A stretch of DNA of 64,000 nucleotides, taken from assembly GCA_046329435.1 (NCBI GenBank), contig JAXLUR010000005.1:248001-312000 (forward strand). The letters are read 5' to 3'. A program made the translations under genes and the position numbers. Below, piece by piece: positions 18,901-27,966 of this stretch (position 1 is the stretch's first letter; every line of letters begins with the position of its first letter). The DNA is from M3007 sp046329435. GTDB taxonomy: Bacteria; Bacteroidota; Bacteroidia; Chitinophagales; Saprospiraceae. The notes beneath the pieces are model-generated. The model had not been told where the DNA came from and made no database searches. It saw nothing but the letters and a program-made list of their open reading frames with translations.

Positions 18901-20760
18901 GCCGCCGGCCAGCCCGCTCAGGTCCACTTCGTAGGTCACCAGCACATCAGGCGAGCCCGCCGGCTTGATCTGCACCAGGTAACTGGCAGGGTCCACAGAC
19001 AGGTAGGGCGTGAATTCGCCGTACGACAGGTTGGTCACCACATCGCCGACACCCACAACGGCCACATCCACGGCCGGAGCATCGGTCGAGCCGTGCAGTA
19101 CGTTGAAATCCACCTGCGAGGGCAACAGCGCCGCTTCGCGGGCATTGGCATCCGCAAGGAGGGTAAAAGGCGTATTCGGGTCGCCTACGATCCCCGAAGC
19201 CGTCACTGCGTAAGTTTGGCCGGAGGCAAAACTGACATTAAAACTGGCAATGGCATCGTTGGCGGAAGTGCTGTTGCCCAAAGCGATACCAATGGCAATA
19301 TCCCGGTCGGCCGGCACGACGACAAACGGCGTGGCAGTCCGGTAGGCAAAATCATCGACCAGCAGCGAATTGCCGGCATACACGTCCACCGTCGGGCTGG
19401 GCGAGTTGTGAATCAACTGTACCCGCGAGGTGGGCGTCAGCGGCAATGCCACTACCGTGCCGTTGGCCAGCGCGGCATACAGGCCGAACGAAGGGCCGGC
19501 GTTTCCATCGAGCAAACCGCTCGCGAACACATAAGCCGACTGTCCGCCAAGCCCGCTCAGATCTGCGCGGAAACTGGCCACCACCGTGCTGTTGCCCGCG
19601 GGCCGCACAGCGAAGTCATACTTTCCGGAAGGAAGGTTCAGGTAATCCGTAAATTCACCGTAGGCAAGATTGGTAATCACATTGTCGGCCACCAGAACAG
19701 CGTCAACATCGACGGCCGGCGCATCGGGCGAACCATGCAATACAGCAACATCCACATTGCCCGGCTCCGTGGCTTTTTCACGGGCATTGTCGTTGATAAT
19801 CAGGTCAAAACCAGGTGTGCCTCCTACAATGCCAGAAGCCGTCACGATATAGGTTTTGCCATTTTCCAGGTTGACTGTAAAATTTGCAATGGCGTCGGCT
19901 GCGGAAGTTGAATTGTCGGGCGCAATCCCCAGGTTGATGTCAACCCCAGCCGGCAGATAAACAAAAGGCGTTGCGCTGCGGAAAGCAAAATCATCGAGGA
20001 ACAAATTGCCGTTTGCATACACATCCACCGTCGGGTTGGGACTGTTGTGAATCACCTGTACCCGGGCAACCGCTTTGGCCGGAAGCTCGACCACGGTGCC
20101 GTCGCTGAGTACCGCGATCAATGCGAACGCCGGCGCGCTGCCGAGATATCCGCTGGCCAGCACCCGGACGGCTTGCCCGCCAAGGCCGCTCAAATCGGCT
20201 TCGTACGTCGCGACGATGTCGTTGCTGCCCGCCGGCTTGATATCCAGATAATAAATGCCGGCAGGTACCGTCAGGTAGGGCGTAAATTCACCGTACGCAA
20301 GGTTCGATACAATTTTGTCGCCCGTGCGAACTACCACATCGACAGGGGGCGCGTCCGGCGAACCATGCAGGACGTTCAAAGCGACCTGCCCGGCCGGAGC
20401 AGTTTCCTGTGCCGCATCATCGGTAATCAGCGTAAATGCCGGCGTGCCGCCGACAACGCCCGAGGCCGTCACAGCATAGGTTTTGCCTTCTTCAAAGGAA
20501 ACATTGAACGAGGCAATGGCATCGGCTGCCGAAGCGCTGTTGCCCGGAGCGATCTCAAGCGTCAGGGGCAAAAAAGCCGGCAGGTCCAGAAAAGGCGTCG
20601 CCGAACGAAAGGTGAAGTCGTCGAGCGCCAGGTTTCCATTGACATACACGTCAACAGTTGGGTCGGGTGCGTTGTGAATCACCTGAACCCGTGCAAACTG
20701 GGCATTCGCGCCGACAATCGCCAGCATCCAGCATAGCAGAGTGCTTAAAATTGGTTTCAT
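15967..20760 (-). CDS. Giant DUF4397 repeat protein with T9SS sorting domain
   Basis: 1597 aa from ATG at 20760; an upstream ATG at 20802 would put 14 residues before the signal peptide. After a signal peptide (1-21) come seven tandem units of about 215 residues. Each has a first half starting RVQVIHNSPxPTVDVYxxG and a second half starting VLHGSPDAPAVDV, making 14 DUF4397 half-repeats. A C-terminal T9SS sorting domain follows (LAPNPASEETYLRLEL...LASGMYYLELRS). It is probably a large secreted or surface adhesin-like beta protein, though the true role of DUF4397 is unknown. The repeats are also similar at DNA level, so copy number could vary by recombination. A 10 bp inverted repeat like that at the crt promoter lies upstream. 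Confidence 0.85.
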   Translation of the reverse strand: MKPILSTLLCWMLAIVGANAQFARVQVIHNAPDPTVDVYVNGNLALDDFTFRSATPFLDLPAFLPLTLEIAPGNSASAADAIASFNVSFEEGKTYAVTASGVVGGTPAFTLITDDAAQETAPAGQVALNVLHGSPDAPPVDVVVRTGDKIVSNLAYGEFTPYLTVPAGIYYLDIKPAGSNDIVATYEADLSGLGGQAVRVLASGYLGSAPAFALIAVLSDGTVVELPAKAVARVQVIHNSPNPTVDVYANGNLFLDDFAFRSATPFVYLPAGVDINLGIAPDNSTSAADAIANFTVNLENGKTYIVTASGIVGGTPGFDLIINDNAREKATEPGNVDVAVLHGSPDAPAVDVDAVLVADNVITNLAYGEFTDYLNLPSGKYDFAVRPAGNSTVVASFRADLSGLGGQSAYVFASGLLDGNAGPSFGLYAALANGTVVALPLTPTSRVQLIHNSPSPTVDVYAGNSLLVDDFAYRTATPFVVVPADRDIAIGIALGNSTSANDAIASFNVSFASGQTYAVTASGIVGDPNTPFTLLADANAREAALLPSQVDFNVLHGSTDAPAVDVAVVGVGDVVTNLSYGEFTPYLSVDPASYLVQIKPAGSPDVLVTYEVDLSGLAGGAARVFASGLLNGTPGFGLFAALPNGTVVEFPVYTPPVFARVQLIHNSPSAPLVDLYINGDLAVNDFAFRSATPFEDVPANTPVTVSVAPATSSSVNDAIASFNFNFDAGKAYIVTASGLIGNPVTPFSLIVNDNAREAALDPGQVDVAVLHGSTNAPAVDVDAVFVANNVVSNLSYGEYTGYLNLPPDVYDLAIRAAGSPDVAASFRADLSSLAGQSAYVFASGFINGVPSFGLYAALPNGTVVALPQTPVTRVQIVHNSPSPTVDVYAGNTLLLDNFAFRTATPFVTVPADRSINFGIALDNSASAADAIVSFPVSFESGKLYTVFASGVVGSTERPFTLLAQNDAKEFGAPGLVQVSVHHGSPTPGPIAVDVDERLIGNILSNFDYGDFSPYLSLPPDNYYFDIRPAGSETILATYQADLSGLSGQALRVFASGILGGNPGFGLFAVLTDGTVIELPATQVARVQIIHNSPSPTVDVYANDDLLIDDFAFQTATPFIYVPAGVAINIGVAPGSSQSSADAIATFPVTFENGKTYVVMAGGLVGGMPGFNLFVSDQGRERTEDPNLMELMIVHGSPGAPAVDVTPVGADAPLVSNLAFGEFTSYLGLIPDTYLLDVSPAGAPNTIVGTWGGDFSGLEGLVGVVFATGILNDQPEFDLLLALPDGTVIPLPAFARAQVIHNAPQPVVDVYFDDILILDDFEFRQATPFGFLPAGVPFTLGVAPANSSSPDDAIYTLDVDELRTGKSYVIMAAGVVGGSPAFDLYINENGRDRAQTAGTVDLALFHGSPNAPEVDVQLPAGPVIFDNIEFGEFSNYLSVPPSEYVIQLTPSNDNSTVVKSYVADISGLSGQAATVFASGYLNGDPGFEVWVALADGTTFPLPEFVNTNELDNKLASLQLAPNPASEETYLRLELNEPEALRYRLFDAAGRLALEGELGWLNAGEAVQRIELGALASGMYYLELRSDSGVRTTRLAIQR

Positions 20761-20812
20761 TGTTCTAAAAGATTGGGTGAATAGTGATAAGTAACCGGAC
20801 ATACTGAACCTG

Positions 20813-20859
20813 TTTTGTTTAACTTGGTTCCGCTATTCACACAAAAAGATTAAACAAAA
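20813..20859. promoter_or_regulatory. Inverted repeat TTTTGTTTAA...TTAAACAAAA upstream of the DUF4397 gene
   Basis: A perfect 10 bp inverted repeat: 20813-20822 and 20850-20859, separated by 27 bp. The same arms occur at 37160-37196 in front of crtI. It looks like an operator for a dimeric regulator. The regulator is not in this window. Confidence 0.45.
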
Positions 20860-20893
20860 AGAGCGTTTGCCAGAATTAGGCAAACGCTCTTTT
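20857..20893 (-). terminator. Rho-independent terminator after the TonB-dependent receptor
   Basis: Perfect 15 bp stem (20857-20871 with 20879-20893), 7 nt loop. On the minus strand the outer part of the stem runs into TTTTTGTTT. It lies about 25 bp after the receptor stop at 20920. Its left arm slightly overlaps the TTAAACAAAA operator-like arm. Confidence 0.85.
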
Positions 20894-20919
20894 GTGTTTA
20901 AACAATCAGATCGATTATC

Positions 20920-23700
20920 TCAAAACGCACAACTGACTCTTGCAAACAACATCCGGCCCGCAAAACCGAATTGCTGCGCCTGGGTATTGTACACCAGCAA
21001 GCCTCCGGCGGTATTTTGGGAATGGGTATGCCGGTCGGGGTAGGCGTCTAGCAGGTTGTGCGCCCCGAGCGTAATTTTTACTGTTTGCGAAAACGTGTAA
21101 AAAACAGAAAGATCGAGCAGGGTTTTCGACCCGAATTCCTGATTCAGCAACTCCACCTCCCCGCCGCCGAACAGGTTGTCGCCACGCGCATCGAAGGGGT
21201 CGCGGTATTGTGTGCTGCCCCACCAGCTGGCCCGGAGTGCAGCGCCGATTCCCTCGTATTCATATTCCGCCGAGGCGATCAGTTTGATGTGCGGCAGCGC
21301 GCCTTCAATGCGGTTTTGGTCCGACAGGTTGAAGTAAGCGGAGGCCAGGTCGTTCTGTTGCGCGATCTGTGGCAGATGGAGCGCGGGAAGGCCGTTCGCG
21401 TCGGTTTTGATTTTCGAGCGATTCCAGCCGGCATTCAAACCCAACTGAAGTTTTTGCCGTTCGTCGAGCATTTTTTTCCATGAAAAACCCGCCTCCACCC
21501 CAAAGGAACGGGTGTCGATGGCATTGTCCCAGAAAGAGACCTCCCGCGCGCCGAGCGCAAGCATGGCCGAATCAATTGCTCCGTTGATGCCCTGGGTGAG
21601 GTAATAAGTCAGGATCATGCGGTCGTTGACGGAGAGTTGCCAGGCATCGAGCGTGAACTCAAGTCCGTCGGCCGGCTGCACCGTAATGCCGGCGGAAAAG
21701 CCCAGCGATGTTTCAGGTTTGAGGTCGCCGACCTCGAAAATTTGGGTTACTTCGGCGTTGTTCGCAAAAATCCCGCTGCGGCCCGGCGGCGGAACGACAT
21801 CGAAATTATAGTAGTACAATTCGGCCGGCTGGTTGAAGAAGCGCTGCTGAACAGATGGCGCCCGAAAACCGAGGCCGGCGGCAGCGTGCACAGAAAACGC
21901 CGGCGTTGGCCGGTAATGAAGCATCAGTTTGCCGCCCAGGGCATTTCCTGCGCCCGCATAACGGTCGAAACGGAGGGTGCCGCCTGCGCGGAACGTTTCC
22001 CCAAACTGCTGATCGGCAGCCAGATAGGCGCCTATGCTGCTGCGCCCGTGGGTGCCTGTGCTGTCGTCGAAACCGGTAAATCCCTGCGAACCGAGCGTGG
22101 GCAAGTTCAGGTGCTGTTGATTGGAATACGCGTACAACTCGCCCTGGCGGATGCCGTAGCGTTCGATCCTGTGCTCGAGGCCCGCGCCAAGATGAAGCAC
22201 GCCGGCGCCATTGTCCATCTGCCGCGACACGTCGAGACGGGCGGTATTTTGAAACAAATGCAAGCCCCCGGCATCGAAGCTGGTCTGCGGCGAAAGCGTC
22301 TGCGTGACATACTCGGAATAATTGATCGTGTGATCGACGTCGAAATCCAGTTTGTTGTGGCCGGTCGTGTTGCTCAGATCGATCAGCCATCCGCCCGCAT
22401 TGCCGCGCAGGCCCAGGCTCGCGCCCAGGTTGCGATTACTGGAATTGATCTCCGGCAAAAAGCCGAAAGGATAGGTCTGCAAGGCAAGAGAGATGCTACC
22501 CTGCGCCTCGCTTTCAATAACTGACGGGTAATGATAAAACGCGGTGGAGCGGCCGTTTTTTTGCGAAAAACTGCCTACTGCGTAAAATTGCCACTCGTCG
22601 GTGAGACTCAAATCCAGATCGAACAGCGCTGCGCCGCCCCTCATGCGCGCTTCGCCGATGTGCGGAACAAACTCTTCCCGCTTGCGGCCGGTTTGCGCGA
22701 GTATCAGCGAGTCCTGGACGTTGAAGGAAAAAATTTTGCCGGTGTACGTGCCCGAGCGTTCGGTAGCACCCCGGCTGAGGTACTCACCGCTGACGCCCAG
22801 ACGGCCTTTTTCGCCCAAATCAATGCCGTAATGGAGGCCGGCGTGAACGGTTTGCCCGTCAGACACCCGGGCATCGGGCTGGTCGGCCTCGCCGTATTTC
22901 CACAGGGCGTAGTCGCGGTCGAACGTGGTCATGCGCTGCCCGTACGACAGTTGCGCATCGAGCGCGCCAGGTTTGTTTTTCAAAATGATATTGACGACGC
23001 CCGCCACCGCATCGGAGCCGTATTGCCCGAGCGCCACATCGCGCGATACTTCTATACGCTCCACTGCCGAGGCAGGGATGGCGCCCCAATCGAAGCCCTG
23101 CGACATGCCGCGCTGCGCCGTCGGGCCCGTATGCACCAGGGCGCTCTGGTGCCAGCGTTTGCCGTTGACGAGCACCAGCATCTGGTCGCTGCCGAGGCCG
23201 CGGAGCTGCACAGGATCGACGTGGTCGCTCGCCCCGGCGAGGGTCTGCCGGTTGCTGTTGAAAAGCGAAGAGGAAAACTGCAATACCTGGGAAAGCTCTA
23301 TTTGCCCGTAAGTATTCAGTAGGAGGGCGACAGGTATGGTATCGACCGGCAGCAGGGTCAGCCGGGCATCGTCTTCGTCTTCGGGACGGGGAGCCGGGCT
23401 GCTGCGTTTGAGGGCGATGTCGTAGGTGTTGCTGGTCGTCAGTTCGACCCGTACGGAGGCATAGCCGCCCAGGTTGAATAACAGGGCTTTTGCATTGGCC
23501 GGCGCTTTCAGGGTGTATTTTCCGGCCTCATCGGTACGGGTGATTGCGGCAGCGCCTTCCACCGAAACGGCCACACCGGCCAGGGGGCGGTTGCGTTTGC
23601 TGTCAAAATCGGTCACCGTGCCGGTAATGGTGCGCTGCGCGGAGAGCCAGAGCGGGGAAAAAAGAGCAAGCAGCAGACTTGTAAAAAGCAATCGATTCAT
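20920..23700 (-). CDS. TonB-dependent outer-membrane receptor
   Basis: 926 aa. Signal peptide 1-21; then a carboxypeptidase-regulatory-like domain (ITGTVTDFDSKRNRPLAGVAV); a plug domain with DPVQLRGLGSDQMLVLVNGK and GQYGSDAVAGVVNIILK; a 22-strand-type barrel; and the C-terminal aromatic ending ARVSCAF. No SusD partner is adjacent, and the SusC-specific segment is absent, so this is the classical receptor class (siderophore, cobalamin or other ligand; unknown). It is the first gene upstream of its terminator at 20857-20893, and is probably transcribed alone. Confidence 0.92.
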   Translation of the reverse strand: MNRLLFTSLLLALFSPLWLSAQRTITGTVTDFDSKRNRPLAGVAVSVEGAAAITRTDEAGKYTLKAPANAKALLFNLGGYASVRVELTTSNTYDIALKRSSPAPRPEDEDDARLTLLPVDTIPVALLLNTYGQIELSQVLQFSSSLFNSNRQTLAGASDHVDPVQLRGLGSDQMLVLVNGKRWHQSALVHTGPTAQRGMSQGFDWGAIPASAVERIEVSRDVALGQYGSDAVAGVVNIILKNKPGALDAQLSYGQRMTTFDRDYALWKYGEADQPDARVSDGQTVHAGLHYGIDLGEKGRLGVSGEYLSRGATERSGTYTGKIFSFNVQDSLILAQTGRKREEFVPHIGEARMRGGAALFDLDLSLTDEWQFYAVGSFSQKNGRSTAFYHYPSVIESEAQGSISLALQTYPFGFLPEINSSNRNLGASLGLRGNAGGWLIDLSNTTGHNKLDFDVDHTINYSEYVTQTLSPQTSFDAGGLHLFQNTARLDVSRQMDNGAGVLHLGAGLEHRIERYGIRQGELYAYSNQQHLNLPTLGSQGFTGFDDSTGTHGRSSIGAYLAADQQFGETFRAGGTLRFDRYAGAGNALGGKLMLHYRPTPAFSVHAAAGLGFRAPSVQQRFFNQPAELYYYNFDVVPPPGRSGIFANNAEVTQIFEVGDLKPETSLGFSAGITVQPADGLEFTLDAWQLSVNDRMILTYYLTQGINGAIDSAMLALGAREVSFWDNAIDTRSFGVEAGFSWKKMLDERQKLQLGLNAGWNRSKIKTDANGLPALHLPQIAQQNDLASAYFNLSDQNRIEGALPHIKLIASAEYEYEGIGAALRASWWGSTQYRDPFDARGDNLFGGGEVELLNQEFGSKTLLDLSVFYTFSQTVKITLGAHNLLDAYPDRHTHSQNTAGGLLVYNTQAQQFGFAGRMLFARVSCAF

Positions 23701-23842
23701 TGGATGAGCAGGGTAAGGGGGTGAAAAATGTTTGGCGACTTAAAGATAAGCAGATTGCATGGCCGGCACGTTCATTACGGGGGCCGATCTGCTGCCGTTT
23801 TCCACGATATTTCCAAAAACACCACCTTTTACCCATAAAAAA

Positions 23843-25891
23843 TCACCTTCCGACAAACACTTTCGCCACGCCGGTCACACCGCTTTCCGTGCTCAGTTTA
23901 AGCACCCAGACACCCGGCGACAACTCGCCTGCAGGCACCGTTTGCTCGCCGGCCGAGACTGCCGAGGTCCAGACAACCCGACCCAATCCATCGCACAGCA
24001 GGAGGCGGCCCGCTTGCGGGATGTCCACTTTAAACGACTCCGCAGCAGGGTTCGGACTGACCTGAAGCGAGACCATAGCCACAGGGTTCGAGCGGCTTTT
24101 AATCACCGACATACAGGAGCCGGTGCAATACACAAACACCTCTCCGCCGTTCGACACAGCATAGGCCAGTTCAGGAGACACCGCATCCACATCTGTGAGC
24201 ACGTCTTCAAAACCACAATTTTCGCGCACCCAGCTGGCGCCGCCATCGGCGGTATGCAACACCAGTCCGCCGCCGCCTGTGGCCCATCCGTTTTGCGCGT
24301 CGGCAAATTGCACGTCCAGCGCATTGCCGGCATCGACATAGCCGTAGTTGTTCCAGCTTTGTCCCGCGTCGTCGGTAAACCACAGGCTACCAACCTCGCC
24401 GTTCAGCCATCCGTTCGATCCGGATGTAAAATATCCTTTGCGTAACCCGCCGTTCCAGTCGGGGAACAGCGTGTAATTCCAGGTATTGCCCCCGTCGAAC
24501 GAACGAACAATGGCAGGGGTGTAATTGGGCGCCAGCCCCAGTTGGCCGCTGCCGACAATGGTGTCGTTTTGCCAGTAAAGCAGGGTTTGAATCAGTAAAA
24601 AAGGCGTAGGAAAGAGCAGCTCGGTCCAGTTTGCGCCGTAGTCATTGGTGGTCAGCATACTTCCGAAGCCATGCGTGGCATAACCGCGCCCGTCGGTGCG
24701 CAGCGCGCCGTCGAAGATAAAAGCATGATCACCCGGGTTGCGATCCTGCCAGCTGAGGCCGCCGTCGGTCGTCACCAGAATGCTGCTCTCCAGGGGTGAA
24801 GTACCGGGGCCGCTCACATAATTGCCGGCGGTGATGATACCCAGTTGGGGGGTGGTCATATTCAGATTGAGCAGGGTGCGGGTGACGCCCGGCGGGTTGG
24901 GCGGGTAGTTTTGTTCCATCCAGTGCTGGCCGCCGTCGGTTGTTTTCCAGATATGCCTCGACTGCAAGACCCAGCCTGTGTCGGGATGCGGAAACGACAC
25001 GGCCAGCAAGGCGCCCTGATCGGAGCCCGGGAAAGGCAGTTTTTTCCAGCGGCGTTCCTGATCGATCGCGACGGGGTGGCAGGTTTTGGCCACCTGACTC
25101 AGGCAAGGCGACGAAAGACTCAGGCACACATCATAACAGCCAGGCGCCAGGTAGGTATGTTGCGGATTCCAGTCGGTCGAGGTATTGCCGTCGCCGAAAT
25201 CCCAGAGCCAGCTGTCGCCGTCGCGGCTCGTATTCAAAAAATTCACGGTGACGCCGTCGTTGTCGGCTACCACAAATGCAGGTTTTGGCAAAGGACAACT
25301 CAACGAATCGCACAATGCTGCCGAAGCGCCGGGCGCCATCCAAAGATCGCCGGAGGCATCGCGTGCACAGGTGAATATATCGTATCCCTCGAAGTCGTAC
25401 CAGTTAGGGATCAATCCGCGGTCGATGTCGCCGATGCCTTCTATCCATTCGACAAAATAGCCGTTGTATGGCTCTTTCAACCTGATCCAGCGGCGGCTTT
25501 CGCCGTTGAGCAGGGTAACCTGGCCAGTTTCCTCCACTTTAAGCAGCGGAGATGAATTTCCCTGAAACGACTGCCCGACGACAAGGTCAAAATCGTACAG
25601 CAAGGAAATATCGTTGCACAAATCGTTCTGATAACGGATGTACAATTTGCCGCCGTCCTCTCTCAGATACACCGGCCAGCCGTATATTGTTTCATAACGA
25701 CGCAAGGGGGTACCGCAAAGCACGGTATCGCCGGCATAGAGGAAGCTGGTGTTGGCAGTTCCGTCGTAAAAATTGAAGTGCGCAGCGCCGATCCGCAGGC
25801 CCGGGCGGGCCCAGGGAGAAGTCGTTTGTGCTACAATTCCGACAACAAACAGGGAGAATACAAGGGCGAAAAAACAGCGATAGCCAACCAT
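23843..25891 (-). CDS. Secreted protein with PKD domain, Ycf48/BNR-like repeats and T9SS sorting domain
   Basis: 682 aa from the ATG at 25891, which places the signal peptide (FFALVFSLFVVGIVAQ) at the N-terminus. In order: a beta-rich N-terminal region; a PKD domain (about 225-285) with NTSRDGDSWLWDFGDGNTST and HTYLAPGCYDVCLS; a beta-propeller of repeated W-x-x-T-DGG-x-x-W units as in Ycf48/sialidase-like repeats (about 310-610); and a T9SS C-terminal domain (VSPNPAAESFKVDI...LSPGVWVLKL). Probably a surface or secreted binding protein; no catalytic residues seen. Confidence 0.85.
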   Translation of the reverse strand: MVGYRCFFALVFSLFVVGIVAQTTSPWARPGLRIGAAHFNFYDGTANTSFLYAGDTVLCGTPLRRYETIYGWPVYLREDGGKLYIRYQNDLCNDISLLYDFDLVVGQSFQGNSSPLLKVEETGQVTLLNGESRRWIRLKEPYNGYFVEWIEGIGDIDRGLIPNWYDFEGYDIFTCARDASGDLWMAPGASAALCDSLSCPLPKPAFVVADNDGVTVNFLNTSRDGDSWLWDFGDGNTSTDWNPQHTYLAPGCYDVCLSLSSPCLSQVAKTCHPVAIDQERRWKKLPFPGSDQGALLAVSFPHPDTGWVLQSRHIWKTTDGGQHWMEQNYPPNPPGVTRTLLNLNMTTPQLGIITAGNYVSGPGTSPLESSILVTTDGGLSWQDRNPGDHAFIFDGALRTDGRGYATHGFGSMLTTNDYGANWTELLFPTPFLLIQTLLYWQNDTIVGSGQLGLAPNYTPAIVRSFDGGNTWNYTLFPDWNGGLRKGYFTSGSNGWLNGEVGSLWFTDDAGQSWNNYGYVDAGNALDVQFADAQNGWATGGGGLVLHTADGGASWVRENCGFEDVLTDVDAVSPELAYAVSNGGEVFVYCTGSCMSVIKSRSNPVAMVSLQVSPNPAAESFKVDIPQAGRLLLCDGLGRVVWTSAVSAGEQTVPAGELSPGVWVLKLSTESGVTGVAKVFVGR

Positions 25892-25961
25892 GACGCAAAC
25901 AGGATTTTTCCGTGAAATACCTGCAAGATACATTTTCAGGCGCCTCTGCTGCCGTTTGGCC

Positions 25962-26960
25962 TCAGTTTTTCAGCTCTTCCATGATCAATTCGCCGTCGCG
26001 CAGGTATTTCAACCGAAACCATTTTTCGCCTTGTTTGGGCAGCGAAAACAGGATCTGGTTGCCGTCGAGGATTTCCCAATGCCCTACCTCGCGGGTGGTG
26101 CCGTGCCGGTCGGGCAAACCCCAGATCAGCGTACGGTCGGGTAAAAAGAGATAGGAACCCCAGGTCTGCATCAGGCAGGTTTGCTCGCCGGCGTAGTCGG
26201 CGCTGACAAGCGTCCAGGTCGTCCGGGTGGGCGTTTCGCCGACAACCGAACACAGCCGCCAAAGCCCCCCGCTCGTGGTTTGCTCCACCATTCCGCCGGG
26301 CTGCCCGGGCACTTCTCCGGCACACAGCACGGGCACGATCGCTTCCGGGTCGGTAGCGAGGGCGAGGTTGAGCAAGGTGTCGCGGTCAATTTCGCCGTCT
26401 TCGTAAATGTAACCGCGCAAATCGTACTGCGGGTCGCGGCGGTTGGATCGCTCCCACAACCCGACCCGTTCACCGTCTTCATATTCGCCGGTCCAGATAA
26501 AACCCAGGCTGTCTTCTTCCATCCAGGCGCCCGATTTCGACGACGCAGGGGCAAAACGGAGGTAATAGGTTTCGTCGTAGCTCTCCGGGTCGAAAGTCAC
26601 GCTGGTATCGACCAGCCAGTAATCCGGCGGCGCGGCGTAAAGCCCGCGGGCGATCAGGCGGGCAGGTTCGATGCTGTCGTAAGCCAGAAACAGCCAGTTG
26701 CGGTCTTCCACCCGCAGGTATTCGTCGGATACATTGCCGTTGGCAAAGCGGCGGCGCACGGCCAGCAGGCGATTGGACAAAGGGTCGCGCAGCTGTTGCA
26801 CCGCACGGTCCATATCCCAAAGGGTGCTGCCCCAAAAGTCAAAATCGAAGGTGTCGATGCCGGCAGGCGGCGTCACGACGGTCGCATCGGACGAGGAAGG
26901 TTCCTGCGCAGCGACGCAAAGAGGAGAACAAAAAAGGAGGAAGGCGACGAGGGTCCGCAT
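25962..26960 (-). CDS. Exported protein with lipocalin-like C-terminal region
   Basis: 332 aa from ATG 26960, which gives a signal peptide (RTLVAFLLFCSPLCVAAQ). The middle part has acidic repeat-like phrases (GFIWTGEYEDGERVGLWE, GYIYEDGEIDRDTLLNLA) similar to MORN/YwqK-type motifs. The end (TWTLVSADY...GSYLFLPDRTLIWGL...GHWEILDGNQILFSL) resembles the lipocalin-like domains common in Bacteroidota. Function unknown. It lies 70 bp upstream of the PKD/BNR gene on the same strand. Confidence 0.6.
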   Translation of the reverse strand: MRTLVAFLLFCSPLCVAAQEPSSSDATVVTPPAGIDTFDFDFWGSTLWDMDRAVQQLRDPLSNRLLAVRRRFANGNVSDEYLRVEDRNWLFLAYDSIEPARLIARGLYAAPPDYWLVDTSVTFDPESYDETYYLRFAPASSKSGAWMEEDSLGFIWTGEYEDGERVGLWERSNRRDPQYDLRGYIYEDGEIDRDTLLNLALATDPEAIVPVLCAGEVPGQPGGMVEQTTSGGLWRLCSVVGETPTRTTWTLVSADYAGEQTCLMQTWGSYLFLPDRTLIWGLPDRHGTTREVGHWEILDGNQILFSLPKQGEKWFRLKYLRDGELIMEELKN

Positions 26961-27039
26961 GGATCGATTAGAGGGAAAAATTATGGTAAATGATGATTTG
27001 TAAGAAAAAAACGTGCCGAACTGGCCGCCATACGGCCCG

Positions 27040-27804
27040 CTACATCTTTTTAAGGGTATAAATCCTTCTTTTAACATCGTAGGACAAACGGATGTGGTCG
27101 GCATGCAGAAAGGTAAACCACACCCCTGTCGAACGGTCTTTTTCCGCCAACGAAAAACCGCCCAGTTCGCGGCCGTCGCTGCTATCGACCAGGGTGTACA
27201 GGGTCGTGTCCAGATCAGCCGGCACATAGGGCACAACCCTGAGCAGAAAACGGTTGGAATACATGGGACTGTGCGTCCGGTCGTGGGTCAGTGTATTGTG
27301 TTTTCCGGGCCGGAGCAGAATGGCCGTATTGCCCAAACATCCCAGCCAGCGCTTTTGGCCTGTCGCGTTTTTTAATTGAAAATCAACCTGTTGCCCCGAG
27401 TCCGGCTTGTCCGGGGTGTTTGACCGCAGGTAAAAATCATTGCAACAGTCGTTGTAGGAAAGCGTGTAGGTCGAATCCGCTCGCAGGTCGCAGATCAACA
27501 AAAGGCTGTCTCTGTGCGCGCGGCTGTTCAACACGATCACCGTGTCGAGCCCTTCCCTGACGGGTACTGCCTGGCGCAATCGCGCCGCATCGACCAGGCA
27601 GCCGTTGAATCGCCATTGCCAAAAAGCGCGCTCCGAACGGGGAAAAAACTGGGTATCGATCTCGACAAATGCCCTCGGCCCCGGCGTCGGGAGCGGTTCG
27701 GGTTCGGCAATCGCAGCGCTTTCCACCCGGGCAGGCGCCTGCGGCTGGCGGCAGGCGGCCAAAGCCACTGCCCCCCACAAAAGAAAGACTCCAAAATTTT
27801 TCAT
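27040..27804 (-). CDS. Lipoprotein of unknown function
   Basis: 254 aa with a lipoprotein signal peptide (FLLWGAVALAAC, lipobox LAAC, Cys18), then a Pro/Glu/Ala-rich linker (about 20-45) and a globular part with two neighbouring cysteines (YNDCCNDF). No family recognised. Predicted to sit in the outer or inner membrane facing the periplasm. It is divergent from leuS, with 162 bp between the starts. Confidence 0.65.
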   Translation of the reverse strand: MKNFGVFLLWGAVALAACRQPQAPARVESAAIAEPEPLPTPGPRAFVEIDTQFFPRSERAFWQWRFNGCLVDAARLRQAVPVREGLDTVIVLNSRAHRDSLLLICDLRADSTYTLSYNDCCNDFYLRSNTPDKPDSGQQVDFQLKNATGQKRWLGCLGNTAILLRPGKHNTLTHDRTHSPMYSNRFLLRVVPYVPADLDTTLYTLVDSSDGRELGGFSLAEKDRSTGVWFTFLHADHIRLSYDVKRRIYTLKKM

Positions 27805-27888
27805 GGTTGCTGGAACGATTGAAGCGGCCCGTAAAGTTTAATCCTGCATGCATTAGCCTCATCTAAAATTAAATTCCCCTAAAAGACC

Positions 27889-27896
27889 TAATTTTG
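27889..27896 (+). promoter_or_regulatory. Possible -7 element of leuS
   Basis: TAATTTTG matches TAnnTTTG. The region 17-23 bp upstream is AT-rich but lacks TTG. The leader to the ATG at 27967 would be about 65 nt. Confidence 0.3.
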
Positions 27897-27966
27897 CCGC
27901 TTCTCAAAACAATCATTGGGGCGGTACTTTGCTCCTTTACGAATTTCCAATTTCCGGCATCTTTCA

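Noticed and set aside
18127..19911. A 594-codon plus-strand frame inside the DUF4397 gene (and others at 16210 and 20047)
   Set aside because: Antisense shadows of the repeat gene; they repeat with its period and show no signal peptide or family motif.
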